Assembly: GCA_018398585.1 (NCBI GenBank)
Contig: JAGTTD010000014.1
Location: 18,351,387 to 18,415,386, forward strand
DNA: 64,000 nt
Direction: 5' to 3'
Source of the DNA: Simmondsia chinensis
Lineage: Eukaryota; Streptophyta; Magnoliopsida; Caryophyllales; Simmondsiaceae
Part shown: positions 9,082 through 18,436 of the stretch, piece after piece
Numbering within the stretch: position 1 is the stretch's first letter
Layout: each line of letters begins with the position of its first letter
The notes under the pieces: generated by a model
Told to the model about the DNA's origin: nothing
Seen by the model: only the letters and a program-made list of their open reading frames with translations
The model's database searches: none
Program-made: the position numbers and the translations under genes

Positions 9082-11358
9082 CTAAGCAAACGACCATTTG
9101 GGCAGCTTAGCAAAGAACTTGTGCTGCCGCATCACCACAAAGATTTGTCTAAGGTGAATGAGGTGATCTTCATAAGAGGAGCTATAAATCAATATGTCAT
9201 CGAAGAAAACTAGCACTGATCTTCTCAAGAAAGGCTTGAAAACATCATTCATTACAGCTTCAAAAGTGGCCGGAGCATTTGTTAGGCCAAAAGGCATAAC
9301 AACAAACTCGAAAAGCCCATGATGAGTCTGAAAAGCAGTCTTGTATATATCCGGCTCAAGAACTCTGATTTGATGATACCCCTTTCTCAAATCAAGCTTA
9401 GAGAAGAAACATGCTCCATATAACTCATCAAGCAAATCATCTATGACGGGAATGGGAAACTTATCTTTCACTGTCAAAGAATTCAATTGTCGATAATCAA
9501 TGCACATTCTAGCTGATCCATCCTTCTTCTTCACAAGGATCACAGGTGAAGCAAAAGGACTATGGCTTGGTGTAATGAAGCTCATGTGGAGTAACTCTTC
9601 AACTTGTCTCTCAATTTCTGATTTTTGGGCATAAGCATAACGGTATGGCCTGATCTTAACCGGATCAGCATTTGCACGAAGTGGAATGGCATGGTCCACA
9701 CTCCATTGAGGAGGAAGGCTCTTTGGTTGCTTAGAAACATCCTCAAACTCCTCAACCAAGGCACGAACCTCTGGCTTAATGTCCTGCTGTTGCTCAACAG
9801 AAGAAATAACAAACAGATGCCCGAGCCATTGAATTGCTTTCTTCTTGATTCCTCCTTGTAATCGTTTGCCATTAATCAACCGAAGTTGTGCCTCCTCAGA
9901 AATGCCTTGCAATGAGACTTTAGTGCCATGGACCTCAAATGCTACCGTCATTTTATCAAAATCAAACACCACCGGATTGAAAGTTCTCATCCAATCCACA
10001 CCTAGCACCATATCACAACCTCCCAAGGGAAGAACTCTAAAATCAAAGGTGAATAGATGATCTTGCATAGACCATGGAAATGCTAGGCACTTATTTTGAG
10101 TAGTTATGAAGTTGCCATCAGCCACCATAACCGCCAACGGATGAGTTTTTGTCACTTCATGCGTCACCTTCTTAGTCAATTTGGGATCAACAAAACTGTG
10201 CGTGCTCCCACTATCAATAAGAATAATGATAGAGGTTTTACCAGCCTTTCCTTTGATAAGAATGGTATTATGAGCTCCACTCCTGGTCAATGCCTTCATG
10301 GATATCTCAACTTCATCATCCAACAATTCATCTTGTGAAGAAGGATCATAATTGTCTTCCTCAGCGTCTGAATCTTCACTGTTAGAAACAACCCCAGCAC
10401 GGGACCCTCTTGCAGACATTAAGGCCTGAGATTTGCACCTATGACCAGGCTGATAGGGCTGATTACAACGAAAGCATAGCGTCACTGAGCTCTTATCAAC
10501 AGCGCGCTTAAATCTGGAACCAGAATTCTCCTTCTGCTGCGGTCTGTAATTACTGCCTTTGAACTTGTTCTTGTCACTTGAATGGGCTAAGGTAGCTTCA
10601 ATCAACTTAGCCTTGATGTAAGTATTAGACAATGTCTTAGGACCAATGGCTTTCATCATATTCTTGATCCTAGGCTTCAATCCACTAACAAAACAAGAGA
10701 CATAATAGGCTTCTGTATCCTCCGGAGCAATGGATATTATTGACAACAAGTTAGCTCGTAAATTCTCAAATCTGATCATATACTCCCTCACGATTGAAGT
10801 TTGGCACACCTTATTAAAGCTATCCACGACATCAGTTATCTCTTCCTCTCCATATTGTTCACACATTTCTTCTACGAATTGGCCCCAAGAAAGATTAGGT
10901 TTTCTCTTCAACAAACTATAATACCATACCTCATGATTGCCATGTAAATGTACTGCAGCTAGCTCAACCTTTTCATCTTCATGTATGTTATAATATTGAA
11001 AATACCGATCACACCTTCTTAACCAAGATTCCGGTTGTTTACCATCAAAAGGATCTATCTCCACTCTCGGCTGCCTATGCGAACCACTCCTGCCACCAGA
11101 TGAATTGTCATTACTCACCGATCTTTGCTGAAATTTACGAACAGGAGGTCTATCTTGATGCTCGAAATCATCAATTGCAATCCTGTGATGCAAAACAGAA
11201 TTCGGCTGCCTTGAATTGTGATCTGAATTCAAGCCATTCAATTTGGAATGAGCTTGTTCTGTGGCACGATCCTGACTTTCTGCAGCAATTTCAGCCTGTG
11301 GAGTTTGATCCTCAACTGATCTAACCTGTACTGAAGGTCCTGCTTCTGGTTGCATCAT
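9082..11358 (-). CDS. Gy-B gag, protease and RT core, 758-residue open frame
   Basis: Gag occupies about residues 1-300 (ESWLRRCDRYFQYYN, WGQFVEEMCEQYGEEE, EYMIRFENLRANLLS) and ends with the zinc knuckle CFRCNQPYQPGHRC. Protease has LIDSGSTHSFVDPKL near residue 380. RT begins at IPLRANADPVKIRPYRY and holds FASPVILVKKKDGSARMCID, FSKLDLRKGYHQIRV, MPFGLTNAPATF and the catalytic VFFDDILIYSS. It stops at 9082 just after FAKLPKWSFA, where the thumb should follow. The true gag start lies upstream at 11,801. Confidence 0.9.
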   Translation of the reverse strand: MMQPEAGPSVQVRSVEDQTPQAEIAAESQDRATEQAHSKLNGLNSDHNSRQPNSVLHHRIAIDDFEHQDRPPVRKFQQRSVSNDNSSGGRSGSHRQPRVEIDPFDGKQPESWLRRCDRYFQYYNIHEDEKVELAAVHLHGNHEVWYYSLLKRKPNLSWGQFVEEMCEQYGEEEITDVVDSFNKVCQTSIVREYMIRFENLRANLLSIISIAPEDTEAYYVSCFVSGLKPRIKNMMKAIGPKTLSNTYIKAKLIEATLAHSSDKNKFKGSNYRPQQKENSGSRFKRAVDKSSVTLCFRCNQPYQPGHRCKSQALMSARGSRAGVVSNSEDSDAEEDNYDPSSQDELLDDEVEISMKALTRSGAHNTILIKGKAGKTSIIILIDSGSTHSFVDPKLTKKVTHEVTKTHPLAVMVADGNFITTQNKCLAFPWSMQDHLFTFDFRVLPLGGCDMVLGVDWMRTFNPVVFDFDKMTVAFEVHGTKVSLQGISEEAQLRLINGKRLQGGIKKKAIQWLGHLFVISSVEQQQDIKPEVRALVEEFEDVSKQPKSLPPQWSVDHAIPLRANADPVKIRPYRYAYAQKSEIERQVEELLHMSFITPSHSPFASPVILVKKKDGSARMCIDYRQLNSLTVKDKFPIPVIDDLLDELYGACFFSKLDLRKGYHQIRVLEPDIYKTAFQTHHGLFEFVVMPFGLTNAPATFEAVMNDVFKPFLRRSVLVFFDDILIYSSSYEDHLIHLRQIFVVMRQHKFFAKLPKWSFA

Positions 11359-11801
11359 CGGAGATTTACCTCAGTTCCTGACCAAGCTCTCAGTTCTGTC
11401 AATGTTTACTTGCTGCTAAACCTCTTCAACAGGTGGAAGAATCTGACTAGCTAGTTTAAGGATCACGTTAACTGAGGATTCTCCTTACTTATTCACCTGA
11501 TCCTGTAATTGCACAAGCTTAGCCTTAATTTGTTGCAGTCGTTTCTCTTTTTTGGAGTCATTTCAAGGAACATCTGTCTCATGCTTAAAAGCATCTATTC
11601 AAACTTCTTATCAATCTTTTGATCAAGCTTTTCTACATTGCTAAGGCGATCATTGATGTCTCAAAGGTGAGCATTAGTAATGTACTGAGGACAGATTATA
11701 GCCTCTTCACCAGCAACAACAGCGTAAGAGCGATCTGGACTCACAGCCGCAGCTGCATTGGCTCCACCAGCTCTCGATCGTGTCCTCACACCCTCAGCCA
11801 T
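11359..11801 (-). pseudogene. Gy-B gag N-terminus, broken
   Basis: The start at 11,801 gives MAEGVRTRSRAGGANAAAAV, which parallels GVRTRSGAGG upstream of the Gy-D gag. Stops at about 11,665 and 11,610 and a frameshift follow before the long open frame. The lost part corresponds to the coiled-coil N-terminus seen intact in Gy-D. Confidence 0.75.
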
Positions 11802-11851
11802 AGTCTGATCATTTCTCTTTTGTTTTGTCAGCTCCAATCAATCAATTGATT

Positions 11852-11875
11852 GCTTGAACCAGCTCTGATACCAAT
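11852..11875 (-). other. Primer binding site of Gy-B
   Basis: On the minus strand the LTR end TAACA is followed by ATTGGTATCAGAGC, complementary to the 3' end of initiator tRNA-Met. This is the usual primer of chromoviruses and many copia elements. Confidence 0.85.
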
Positions 11876-12278
11876 TGTTAGCTTCCAATTCAAAGATTGA
11901 AAGTTAACCTTGTAAAAGAAAGAGTTGAGATGAGAAGAGAAGTGAAAGAGGATGAGAAATAGAAAAGGAGATGAGAAATAGAGAGAGAAATTCCAAAGGA
12001 AAATGTGATTGTTATTGATTGAATCCTGAAATTACATGTTTCGAGCTTATTTATACATGATCTGAACATTGAATCAAGACAACTAACTCTAACCACCTCT
12101 TAACCGACATTGGCGCCAAAATCAGTTAGCCACCAGATTTGACTTGCTAAGACCAACTAACCGACTCTCCTCAATACCAAGACCTTGCTAACAAATATTT
12201 GAATACAAGGCAACACAACAATGAAGACATTACTCAAAATACAACCAAAATTACAACTAGAACTAAAAAATCATAACA
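11876..12278 (-). repeat. 5' LTR of Gy-B
   Basis: It is 403 bp, the same length as its partner. The E2F-like palindrome TTGGCGCCAA is at 12,110-12,119. Differences from the 3' LTR are mostly transitions. Confidence 0.9.
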
Positions 12279-12515
12279 GAGACCATCTACATAGTGGTCC
12301 AAGGAATAGAATGCACGGGTTTCTATAATGTGTCAACTACCTACAAGTCGATAATGACAATGGGAAAGAGTGCAAAACCTAAGAAGAGACTTAATACGAA
12401 GATAAGAGAATATCTTAAAAGTAGCATACTCAGATTCGAAGAAGTAGAGAAGCCCAAAAATGGAAACAAATGAAGAACCCCCATCTATATTTATAACAAC
12501 CAAGCTACTCCACAA
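12279..12515 (-). pseudogene. F-box pseudogene, N-terminal part
   Basis: On the minus strand EYATFKIFSYLRIKSLLRF matches the core of a plant F-box (consensus E-I-L-S-R-L-P-V-K-S-L-L-R-F). It is followed by HCHYRLVGS, a stop, then HIIETRAFYSLDHY, which resembles the usual post-F-box stretch. At 12,279 it meets Gy-B; the gene resumes at 6512. The Met at 12,515 is upstream of the F-box, but the true start is unclear. Confidence 0.55.
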
Positions 12516-12949
12516 ATGAAAATCATTTGCGGATTGGAGGGGGACTACTAATAACGAAGAATTGCTACCCTAGTAAGAACCGAAATTAGAGAGTAACTTC
12601 GGATGAAGGATCGAATCTCGGTACCGAAATGTGAACTGCCCATATTAATGAACAAAAACTACTGGCAAACACAGATGATAGGAAAACCGTCCATGATCAG
12701 GTGTTTCAGCCAAAGGACCTATTGTGCCCCGAGTTCCAATCAGGTGAATTACCCCACAATTCAGTAAGAAGGAAGCCTACCACCACCGCAAGCCTATAAT
12801 TACAAGCCGGAACCTTGAAGAACGGAAGAGTAGTGCAGGAGTCTTCTCTTGTATTGAACCAAAGAGTAGTAAAAAAAGGCTCGAGACCTTCCTTCCATTA
12901 AAAAAAACATGTACCTAAACACATACATTGTTGATCTTTGAACTCATTT
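12516..12949. other. No recognisable feature
   Basis: This 430-bp stretch has no long frame, tandem repeat or RNA gene that I can support. It lies between the F-box pseudogene and the 3' LTR remnant of Gy-C and could be upstream sequence of the F-box gene or decayed LTR. Confidence 0.3.
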
Positions 12950-13117
12950 GATGCATAAATACATAGATAAATAGCAAAAACAACTAATCTAAACTAAGGT
13001 TTCCTAATTAGCGTGAAACTTGAGCTCCTTCACCCTCATGTCGTGCGTCCCTCCTTCTCACCATCTTGGGCATCTCACCAAACTCCACCCATCAAGCGTA
13101 AAGGCGTGGCTGCATCA
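12950..13117 (-). repeat. 3' LTR remnant of Gy-C
   Basis: This matches the right LTR at 51,155-51,318 (shared phrases CCTCCTTCTCACCATCTTGG and GTAAAGGCGTGGCTGC). On the minus strand it starts TGATGCAGCCACGCC after the purine-rich CTCGAGGAGGA. Only about 170 of 424 bp remain. Confidence 0.75.
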
Positions 13118-13229
13118 TCCTCCTCGAGTTGGAGAGAATTCGCCCTCGAATTCGCCAATTGATCTCCCGAAGTTTTCTCGCCAAAGTAAGGGACGAGATG
13201 CTTGACATTGAAAACGTCTGAAGTTCTCA
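13118..13229 (-). pseudogene. Gy-C integrase C-terminal tail
   Basis: The minus strand reads MRTSDVFNVKHLVPYFGEK and NSRANSLQLEEDDAA, a conserved ending of a broad group of plant gypsy polyproteins. The upstream part is on the other side of the hAT insertion at about 16,420. It runs straight into the LTR. Confidence 0.8.
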
Positions 13230-13289
13230 TACCAGGCCCGGGTTCGGGTTTAAGTCAGTTCGCTTTGGGCCTAGGCCCCCTCTCTTTTT

Positions 13290-13580
13290 CTAATAATATA
13301 AAAATATATAAAAATGTAATATATAGTATGTATAAAAATAATCATTTTGATCAAATAAAATAAAAAATAATTATAATTTATTAATAAATAATATAATATA
13401 CAATCATAATAGCGCCTTATAAAATTACAAATATATTTTCTACAATAAAATGTATTATAACTTGTTAACAAAAATAAAACTATAACAGTATAATAATGCC
13501 CTATAAAATTACAAATATATTTTATAAAATAAAAAGTATTATAACTTGTTAAAAAAAATATAACTATAACAATATAAATA
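13290..13580. other. AT-rich subterminal region of the hAT element
   Basis: It is very AT-rich with near-repeats of a CCTTATAAAATTACAAATATATTT-type phrase (about 13,412 and 13,500, spaced about 88 bp), which may be subterminal repeats or simple decay. No frame is credible. Confidence 0.5.
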
Positions 13581-13830
13581 ACAACAACATACCCAATGCC
13601 TCAAGGGTTCCCGCATAAGCTGGGTCTGGGAAGGGTGGTTGTACGCAGCCTTACCCTTTCAGGGTGTAGGCCTGGCGAGCTGCTGTTTTCGAGGACCCCC
13701 AGCCTGACACGGTTGGCAACACGAGGACTTTCCAGGAGGTCACTCATCGTGGTACTACTCTCGCCCAAGCACGCTTAACTTCGGAGTTCTAATGGGATCC
13801 GGTGCCTTAGTGGTTGGTAAATGAATCCTT
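13581..13830 (-). mobile_element. 5S-headed SINE, copy B
   Basis: It is 250 bp with a 15-bp target duplication, ATAACAATATAAATA (13,566-13,580) and ATAACAATATGAATA (13,831-13,845). On the minus strand the head contains CACCGGATCCCATTAGAAC and GAAGTTAAGCGTGCTTGGGC, very near plant 5S rRNA, so the Pol III A box, intermediate element and C box are recognisable. The tail ends GGCATTGGGTATGTTGTTGTT, the type of end seen in the Au-like SINE group. It lies in the 3' non-coding part of the hAT. Confidence 0.92.
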
Positions 13831-13859
13831 ATAACAATATGAATAAATCAATCTAAACT

Positions 13860-16067
13860 TGCTATGGTTGGTGTAGTACTTGTAGAGTTATTGTCATCGT
13901 CTTCATCACTTGATGATTCTAGGTTTAGACGGTCTTGGTCCTTGTCCACTACTGCCATCCAGTATTTTAAGCACACCGACATTTCTAAGGTGTCCTATGC
14001 TAGCTTTGCTCTCTTTGTTCTGAGCAATCTGCCACCTGCACTAAAAGCAGACTCCGATGCTATTGTAGACACCGGACATGTTATTATATCATGTCCCATG
14101 GTGGAAGGTCCGGGATATTGGGTTTTAAATAATGTTAACCATAGCAAAATATAAGAATGTTCATTAGACTCCATTTGATTAGACTTCGAACAGAGGTGAA
14201 CGTAAATGTAAAGAAAGCTCATAATATGACGTAGAACTTTGTTTGGGCATTAATCAATTAAACATATCCTATGCATATGATTGTCCTGGAGATGAGGACG
14301 AAAATGATGTAGAAGAAAAATTTGTATTGTTTGTTAATTTTTGAGGATAAATGGAAACTAAATAATGTAAAGTTGCTTCAACTTTATTAATAAAAGATTT
14401 TACATCAAAGGTTGATAGCATTCTTTCATAAAATATTTGCACAAAAAATTGAAGACACGCAAGTTTGCAACGCGAAATCAAAAATCGTGGCAATATAATA
14501 TGCCATGGGTAATTTAGTCGAATATTTTAAAATTTTTGTTGCATGGCAGCAGTGGACTCCTACAGCGCGAGGTTGGGGAAATTTTCCATCATCCGCGCAG
14601 CAATATCTACTAGTTTAGATATTGCACGTGCAATGGTAGGGTAATAGGATCTAGAAAAAAAAATATCGTAGTATTTTTAAAAAGAACTAAGAATTTACAG
14701 ATTTCATTTATTATTTCCCAATTTACATTATCTACACTAAAACAACTTAGATTCGCATGATTTATGCATACAAACTCCATCAAGATGTCTTTATATGGTA
14801 TGCATTTTTCTAACATTTGACCATTGATGACCATCTAGTAGATGCATCTAATTTAAAAGAATCCTATGAAATGCCTTGTGATTTACACAACTTGTTTAAA
14901 ATTTTGTCTTCTAGTTCTAGATGTTTTAATTGATTTAATTATATTTCTTAAAGTTATAAGAAAAAAATCTTTAAGTTGCATCCCACCTATTATCATTAAA
15001 TGCAAAATATGACAAATGCAATGCAAATGAAAATATTTTCCATCTAACATGGACCTCAAATACCTAATTAATTGGTTAATAGATCCAAAGTTGTTAGTTG
15101 CACTATCAAAAGTAATGCTTATAATTTTTTTAACAATCCCCGATTCATGGCATGCGTTTCCAATGGTACTTGTGATTGCAGAGCTGTGACTAGGAGAAAG
15201 TAAATAATTCATTTTTGCATTATGTAGAAAAAATCAATCCAATGTGCAATTTTGCACATGTAGGGTATGTCAGATTTACTCTTCCATGTGTTAGACGTCA
15301 ATGAGATCATGCTCATGGTCGTCTTAAATATTTATCCTGGCTTATTTTCATTTCTATATATTCTTTAAATGTGTCACGCTTCGAAGCTTGTGAGGGACCT
15401 TTTGAGCGGCAGGGTTTGGTGCATTTCTACATTAGCGAACAAATCTAGGGTCTTCGCTAATTGCAAACGACTTCTCAGCTGAAATAATGTATCTCATTAA
15501 TTTATGTCTATTAGTCTCTGGTGAAAACCTAAAGTTTGCAAGCGCACTAGTCGCTTGTTGTACGAGGATTTGTTGGGATGTATCCGCATTTAAGTCGCGG
15601 CGGGGGGGGGGGGCTCTCAGTAGGTCTCATTTTAAAGTGTCGTTCCCATCACCACATTGATGGTTGAAGGTTTTTTAATTATTACAAAGTTTATAATATG
15701 CTTTATTATTTTCACAATCTAATGTAAAATACTGACATACCCGACTATTAAGATGCCTACTAGTGGCAGTTGTTGGGTTCTCAGAACTGGGAGTTTCAGT
15801 TTCATTGTTGCTAGGTGTGGGTTCATATAAACATCCCGCACCACCCAATTTAAGATAACCCTACTCGAATCCATGTTCGTATTCCCAATTTAAAGTGTTT
15901 ATGTATGGAGGTGAGGTGACGGGTTGTAAAAAATTACGTTCCTGAGTATTAAGTTCAACTCCTCTAGATTGGCTACTAATACTACTTCTCCCTCTAAGGG
16001 TTTTAGGCGACCTACAAGAGCTAGAACTAGATCAGCTAGCTCCAGATGAAGATGATCTATGTGCCAT
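13860..16067 (-). pseudogene. hAT transposase, degenerate
   Basis: The start at 16,067 gives MAHRSSSSGAS and a Ser-rich leader, followed by a decayed BED-finger region at about 15,780-15,590. Next come SNTWKSKSDIPYMCKIAHWI (15,300), then 15,212-14,883 with KIISITFDSATNNFGSIN and YFHLHCICHILHLMI, typical of the RNase H-like core with its Asp. Segments 14,834-14,610 and 14,493-14,269 follow. The C-terminal dimerisation block is PVSTIASESAFSAGGRLLRT (14,080-14,010), continuing past a stop to LEMSVCLKYWMAVV. Multiple stops and frameshifts make it inactive. Transposase cuts and pastes the element. Confidence 0.8.
15600..15613. repeat. G homopolymer
   Basis: A run of twelve or so G residues interrupts the BED region of the transposase. 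It may be slippage or an assembly artefact. Confidence 0.8.
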
Positions 16068-16361
16068 TAATTATATTATTATTGTAAAAGTATGTCAAAC
16101 CAAAATGATAAGTAAGAATGCAAGTAAATAAAAATGACAAATAAATAAAATTTCAATACTAATTTTACCAAAGTGAAAATTAAAATTTGAACTTTAACAA
16201 ACTTGTACAAATAGAACACAATCGAAAATTCGAACTTGAGAAGTTAAGACTTGAGAGAAAAGAATTGGAATTATAGAGAGAGTAGAGATTATTGGAGAGA
16301 AGAGAGAAATGATGATTGTTGTGTGGTCAAATAAAAAAATTTGGTTACTATTTATAGAGGC

Positions 16362-16383
16362 CCCCCCCCCCCCCCCCCCCCCA
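16362..16383. repeat. C homopolymer at the presumed hAT right end
   Basis: A run of about 22 C residues follows GAGG. If the terminus once resembled AGGCCCGGGCCC, slippage here would explain why no inverted terminus is found. An assembly error is equally possible. Confidence 0.7.
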
Positions 16384-16419
16384 AACGGAAATAAAAGCCA
16401 TTGGGGCAACGGCTCGCCA

Positions 16420-17521
16420 AAAGACCAAGAATCCTCTATAATCCTCAATGGACCAATCTTCCGTGTTGTCAACTTGTTATATTGTCACATCGAAAAGCAT
16501 TCCCTAGTCAGAATCGCCCATACTTGATCACCAATTTGTAGCTAAACTGCTTGGCATTGTTTATCACTTGCCAACTTATACTTGGCGCTTGTCTCAAGTA
16601 GTCGTGCTCGAGTCTGCTCGTGTATCTCTTGGAGGTTGTAGATGAAGCCCTCCGTCTTGCCATGAGGATGAGTAAGATCAGACACAGGAGCAAGGTATAT
16701 CAGAGAACAAGGAACAAAGTCGTAAATGACTATAAATGGTGGAAAGCCCATGCTCATGTTGATTAAGTTGTTGTATGCGAACTCCGCTTTGTACAACTTC
16801 TGATCCCAGCACTTGATGTTCATGGCCACTAAACGACGGAGTAAGTTACCCAACGACCTCTTTGTCACCTCGATTTGGGCATCCGTCTGAAGGTGATGAG
16901 TACTGCTAAAGGCGAGAGAGGTGTTTGCCATCTTCCACAGTGTCTTCCAGAAGTGGTTCACAAACCACACATCCCTATCCGAGACAATACTAGCTGGTAA
17001 CCCGTAAAGCTTTTACACTTCTCGGATATACAACTGAGAAACATATATGCATCGGCGACTTTCTTGCAACCAATTAAGGTCGCCATCTTGGAGAATCGAT
17101 CCACAACAACAAAGATGGAACCAATACCTCTCCGCATTCTTGGTAACCTCAACACAAAATCCACACTCACATCTGCATAAAGCTGACTTGGAATCGGTAA
17201 TGGCAGATACAAACCCGCGTTGGACATGCTGCTCTTCAATGTCAGACAAATGCAATAACTTTTAACAAACGGCTCAATCTTCTTTCACATTGAAGGCCAA
17301 AAATAAGCAACGCTCACCAACTTGAGCATCTTGTCTCTCCCCATATATCCTTCATTGTGCCTTTCTTGAATAATCTTGTGGCGCAAACTTGAATCAGGAA
17401 TGCATAGTTGATTCCCCTTGAAGAAAAAACCCATCATATATCGAATAACGGCACTTGCCTGGTTTGAGCTTCTCGCCAATTCCTCACAAAAGGCGAGGTC
17501 GTCCCTGTACTGCTCCATCAA
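16420..17521 (-). pseudogene. Gy-C integrase
   Basis: Zinc-finger and core blocks appear in order: HEGYMG-like HNEGYMGRDKMLKLV (17,360), DVSVDFVLRLPRMRRG with the first catalytic Asp (17,160), ASIVSDRDVWFVNHFWKTL with the second (16,990), and THHLQTDAQIEVTKRSLGN with the Glu (16,880). The C-terminal KLTTRKIGPLRIIED at 16,440 is where the hAT breaks in. Three frames are used, so at least two frameshifts are present. Confidence 0.82.
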
Positions 17522-17545
17522 CTTATCAAAACCGAGTAGTAAAGC

Positions 17546-18436
17546 TCAGCTATTTGTCACGATCAATGTTTGTCTACTCAAGTCATCAATAACCTTGTTG
17601 AATACGCCTGGCTTGTGCTTGATCACAAAGTGAAAGATTTGGAGACAACTCGCCCACCTCGCATATTTGTGAGAAAGCTTGTCTTGAATATTAATGTATT
17701 TCAGCGGAACATTATCCGAGTACAACGCAAACTCTTGTTGGTGAGATACGACTTCCAATGCCTCAAAGCTCTCACCACTGCATAAAACTCATTGTCATAA
17801 GTTAAATAGTTCAACTTACTTTTATCAAGCTTTTCACTGAAGCATGCAATAAGACGCTCCTCCTGACTAAGCACCGCACCAATACCAACTTTGTAGGCGT
17901 CAGTATGCAGCTTAAGCATCTTCTACAAATCAGGTAAGGCTAATACCGGTGCCATGGTCAACTTCCGCTTTACCGCATCGAAGGTGCTAGCCGCCTCCGG
18001 AGTCCAACTGAAGGTACTCCCCTTCATGCAATTCGTGATCGGCACCATGATAGAACTAAAACCCAGCACAAACCTTTGATAAAAAGAAGCCAAGCCATGG
18101 AAACTACGTACCTCACTTATCGACTTCGGTTGTCACCAACTCTATATTGCTTCTATCTTCCTTTTATCAGCCGCTATCCCATCCTTGGATATGACAAACT
18201 GAAGGAAAGTCACCCAATTCCTCATAATCTCACACTTCTTTGGAGCGGCAAACAAGTGCTGCTCCCTCAAGGTATTCAACACCTCCTGAAAGTGTTCTAA
18301 GTGCTCAACCCTGTTTCGGTTGTATATCAAATATCATCAAATTGGACGACAATGAATCTCCCAATAAATGGTCGTAGCACTTGAATCATGAACCTCGTAA
18401 ACATACTAGGCGCATTGGATAACCCAAACGACATCA
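17546..18436 (-). pseudogene. Gy-C RT palm/thumb and RNase H
   Basis: From the right: [17 protein letters not shown], then FIVVQFDDI with the catalytic Asp pair, but Gln where YFDD-type motifs have Tyr and a stop right after. Next come EHLEHFQEVLNTLREQHLFA (18,300), [17 protein letters not shown] (RNase H start, 17,910), YDNEFYAVVRALRHWKSYL, and KHKPGVFNKVIDDLSRQ at the end. Stops and frame changes are frequent. Confidence 0.82.

Larger units (their letters stand above)
6513..12278 (-). mobile_element. Gy-B, Ty3/gypsy chromovirus-like element, near full length
   Basis: This 5.77-kb minus-strand element has two 403-bp LTRs, an iMet-type PBS, gag, protease, RT, RNase H, integrase and a chromodomain-like tail. 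Flanks are GACAC (6508-6512) and GAGAC (12,279-12,283), a 5-bp target duplication with one mismatch. I count about 20 differences between the LTRs by eye, so it is a moderately old insertion. It interrupts an F-box pseudogene. Stops and frameshifts occur in the gag leader, after RT and between RNase H blocks, so it is not autonomous now. Confidence 0.9.
13233..16400 (-). mobile_element. hAT transposon inserted in Gy-C integrase
   Basis: The left end begins CAGGCCCGGGTTCGG, a plausible hAT terminus (these usually start CAG or TAG). The left flank is TCTCATAC. The right end is not resolved: the region 16,362-16,430 has a long C-run and neither a matching inverted terminus nor an 8-bp repeat of the flank. 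The interior is a minus-strand transposase. Gy-C integrase continues on both sides, so this is an insertion. Both the right boundary and the terminal repeat remain uncertain. Confidence 0.6.

Noticed and set aside
9625..10338. Plus-strand ORFs opposite Gy-B RT and gag
   Set aside because: They are antisense shadows of a clearly conserved gag-pol frame, with no motif of their own.
13020..13205. Plus-strand ORF MSSFTLMSC...
   Set aside because: It is opposite the Gy-C LTR and integrase tail, whose minus-strand reading is clearly conserved.
13581..13830. Cassandra TRIM (5S-bearing LTR)
   Set aside because: No TG/CA LTR ends, no PBS or second LTR, 15-18 bp duplications instead of 5, and a TTG-repeat tail: this is a SINE.
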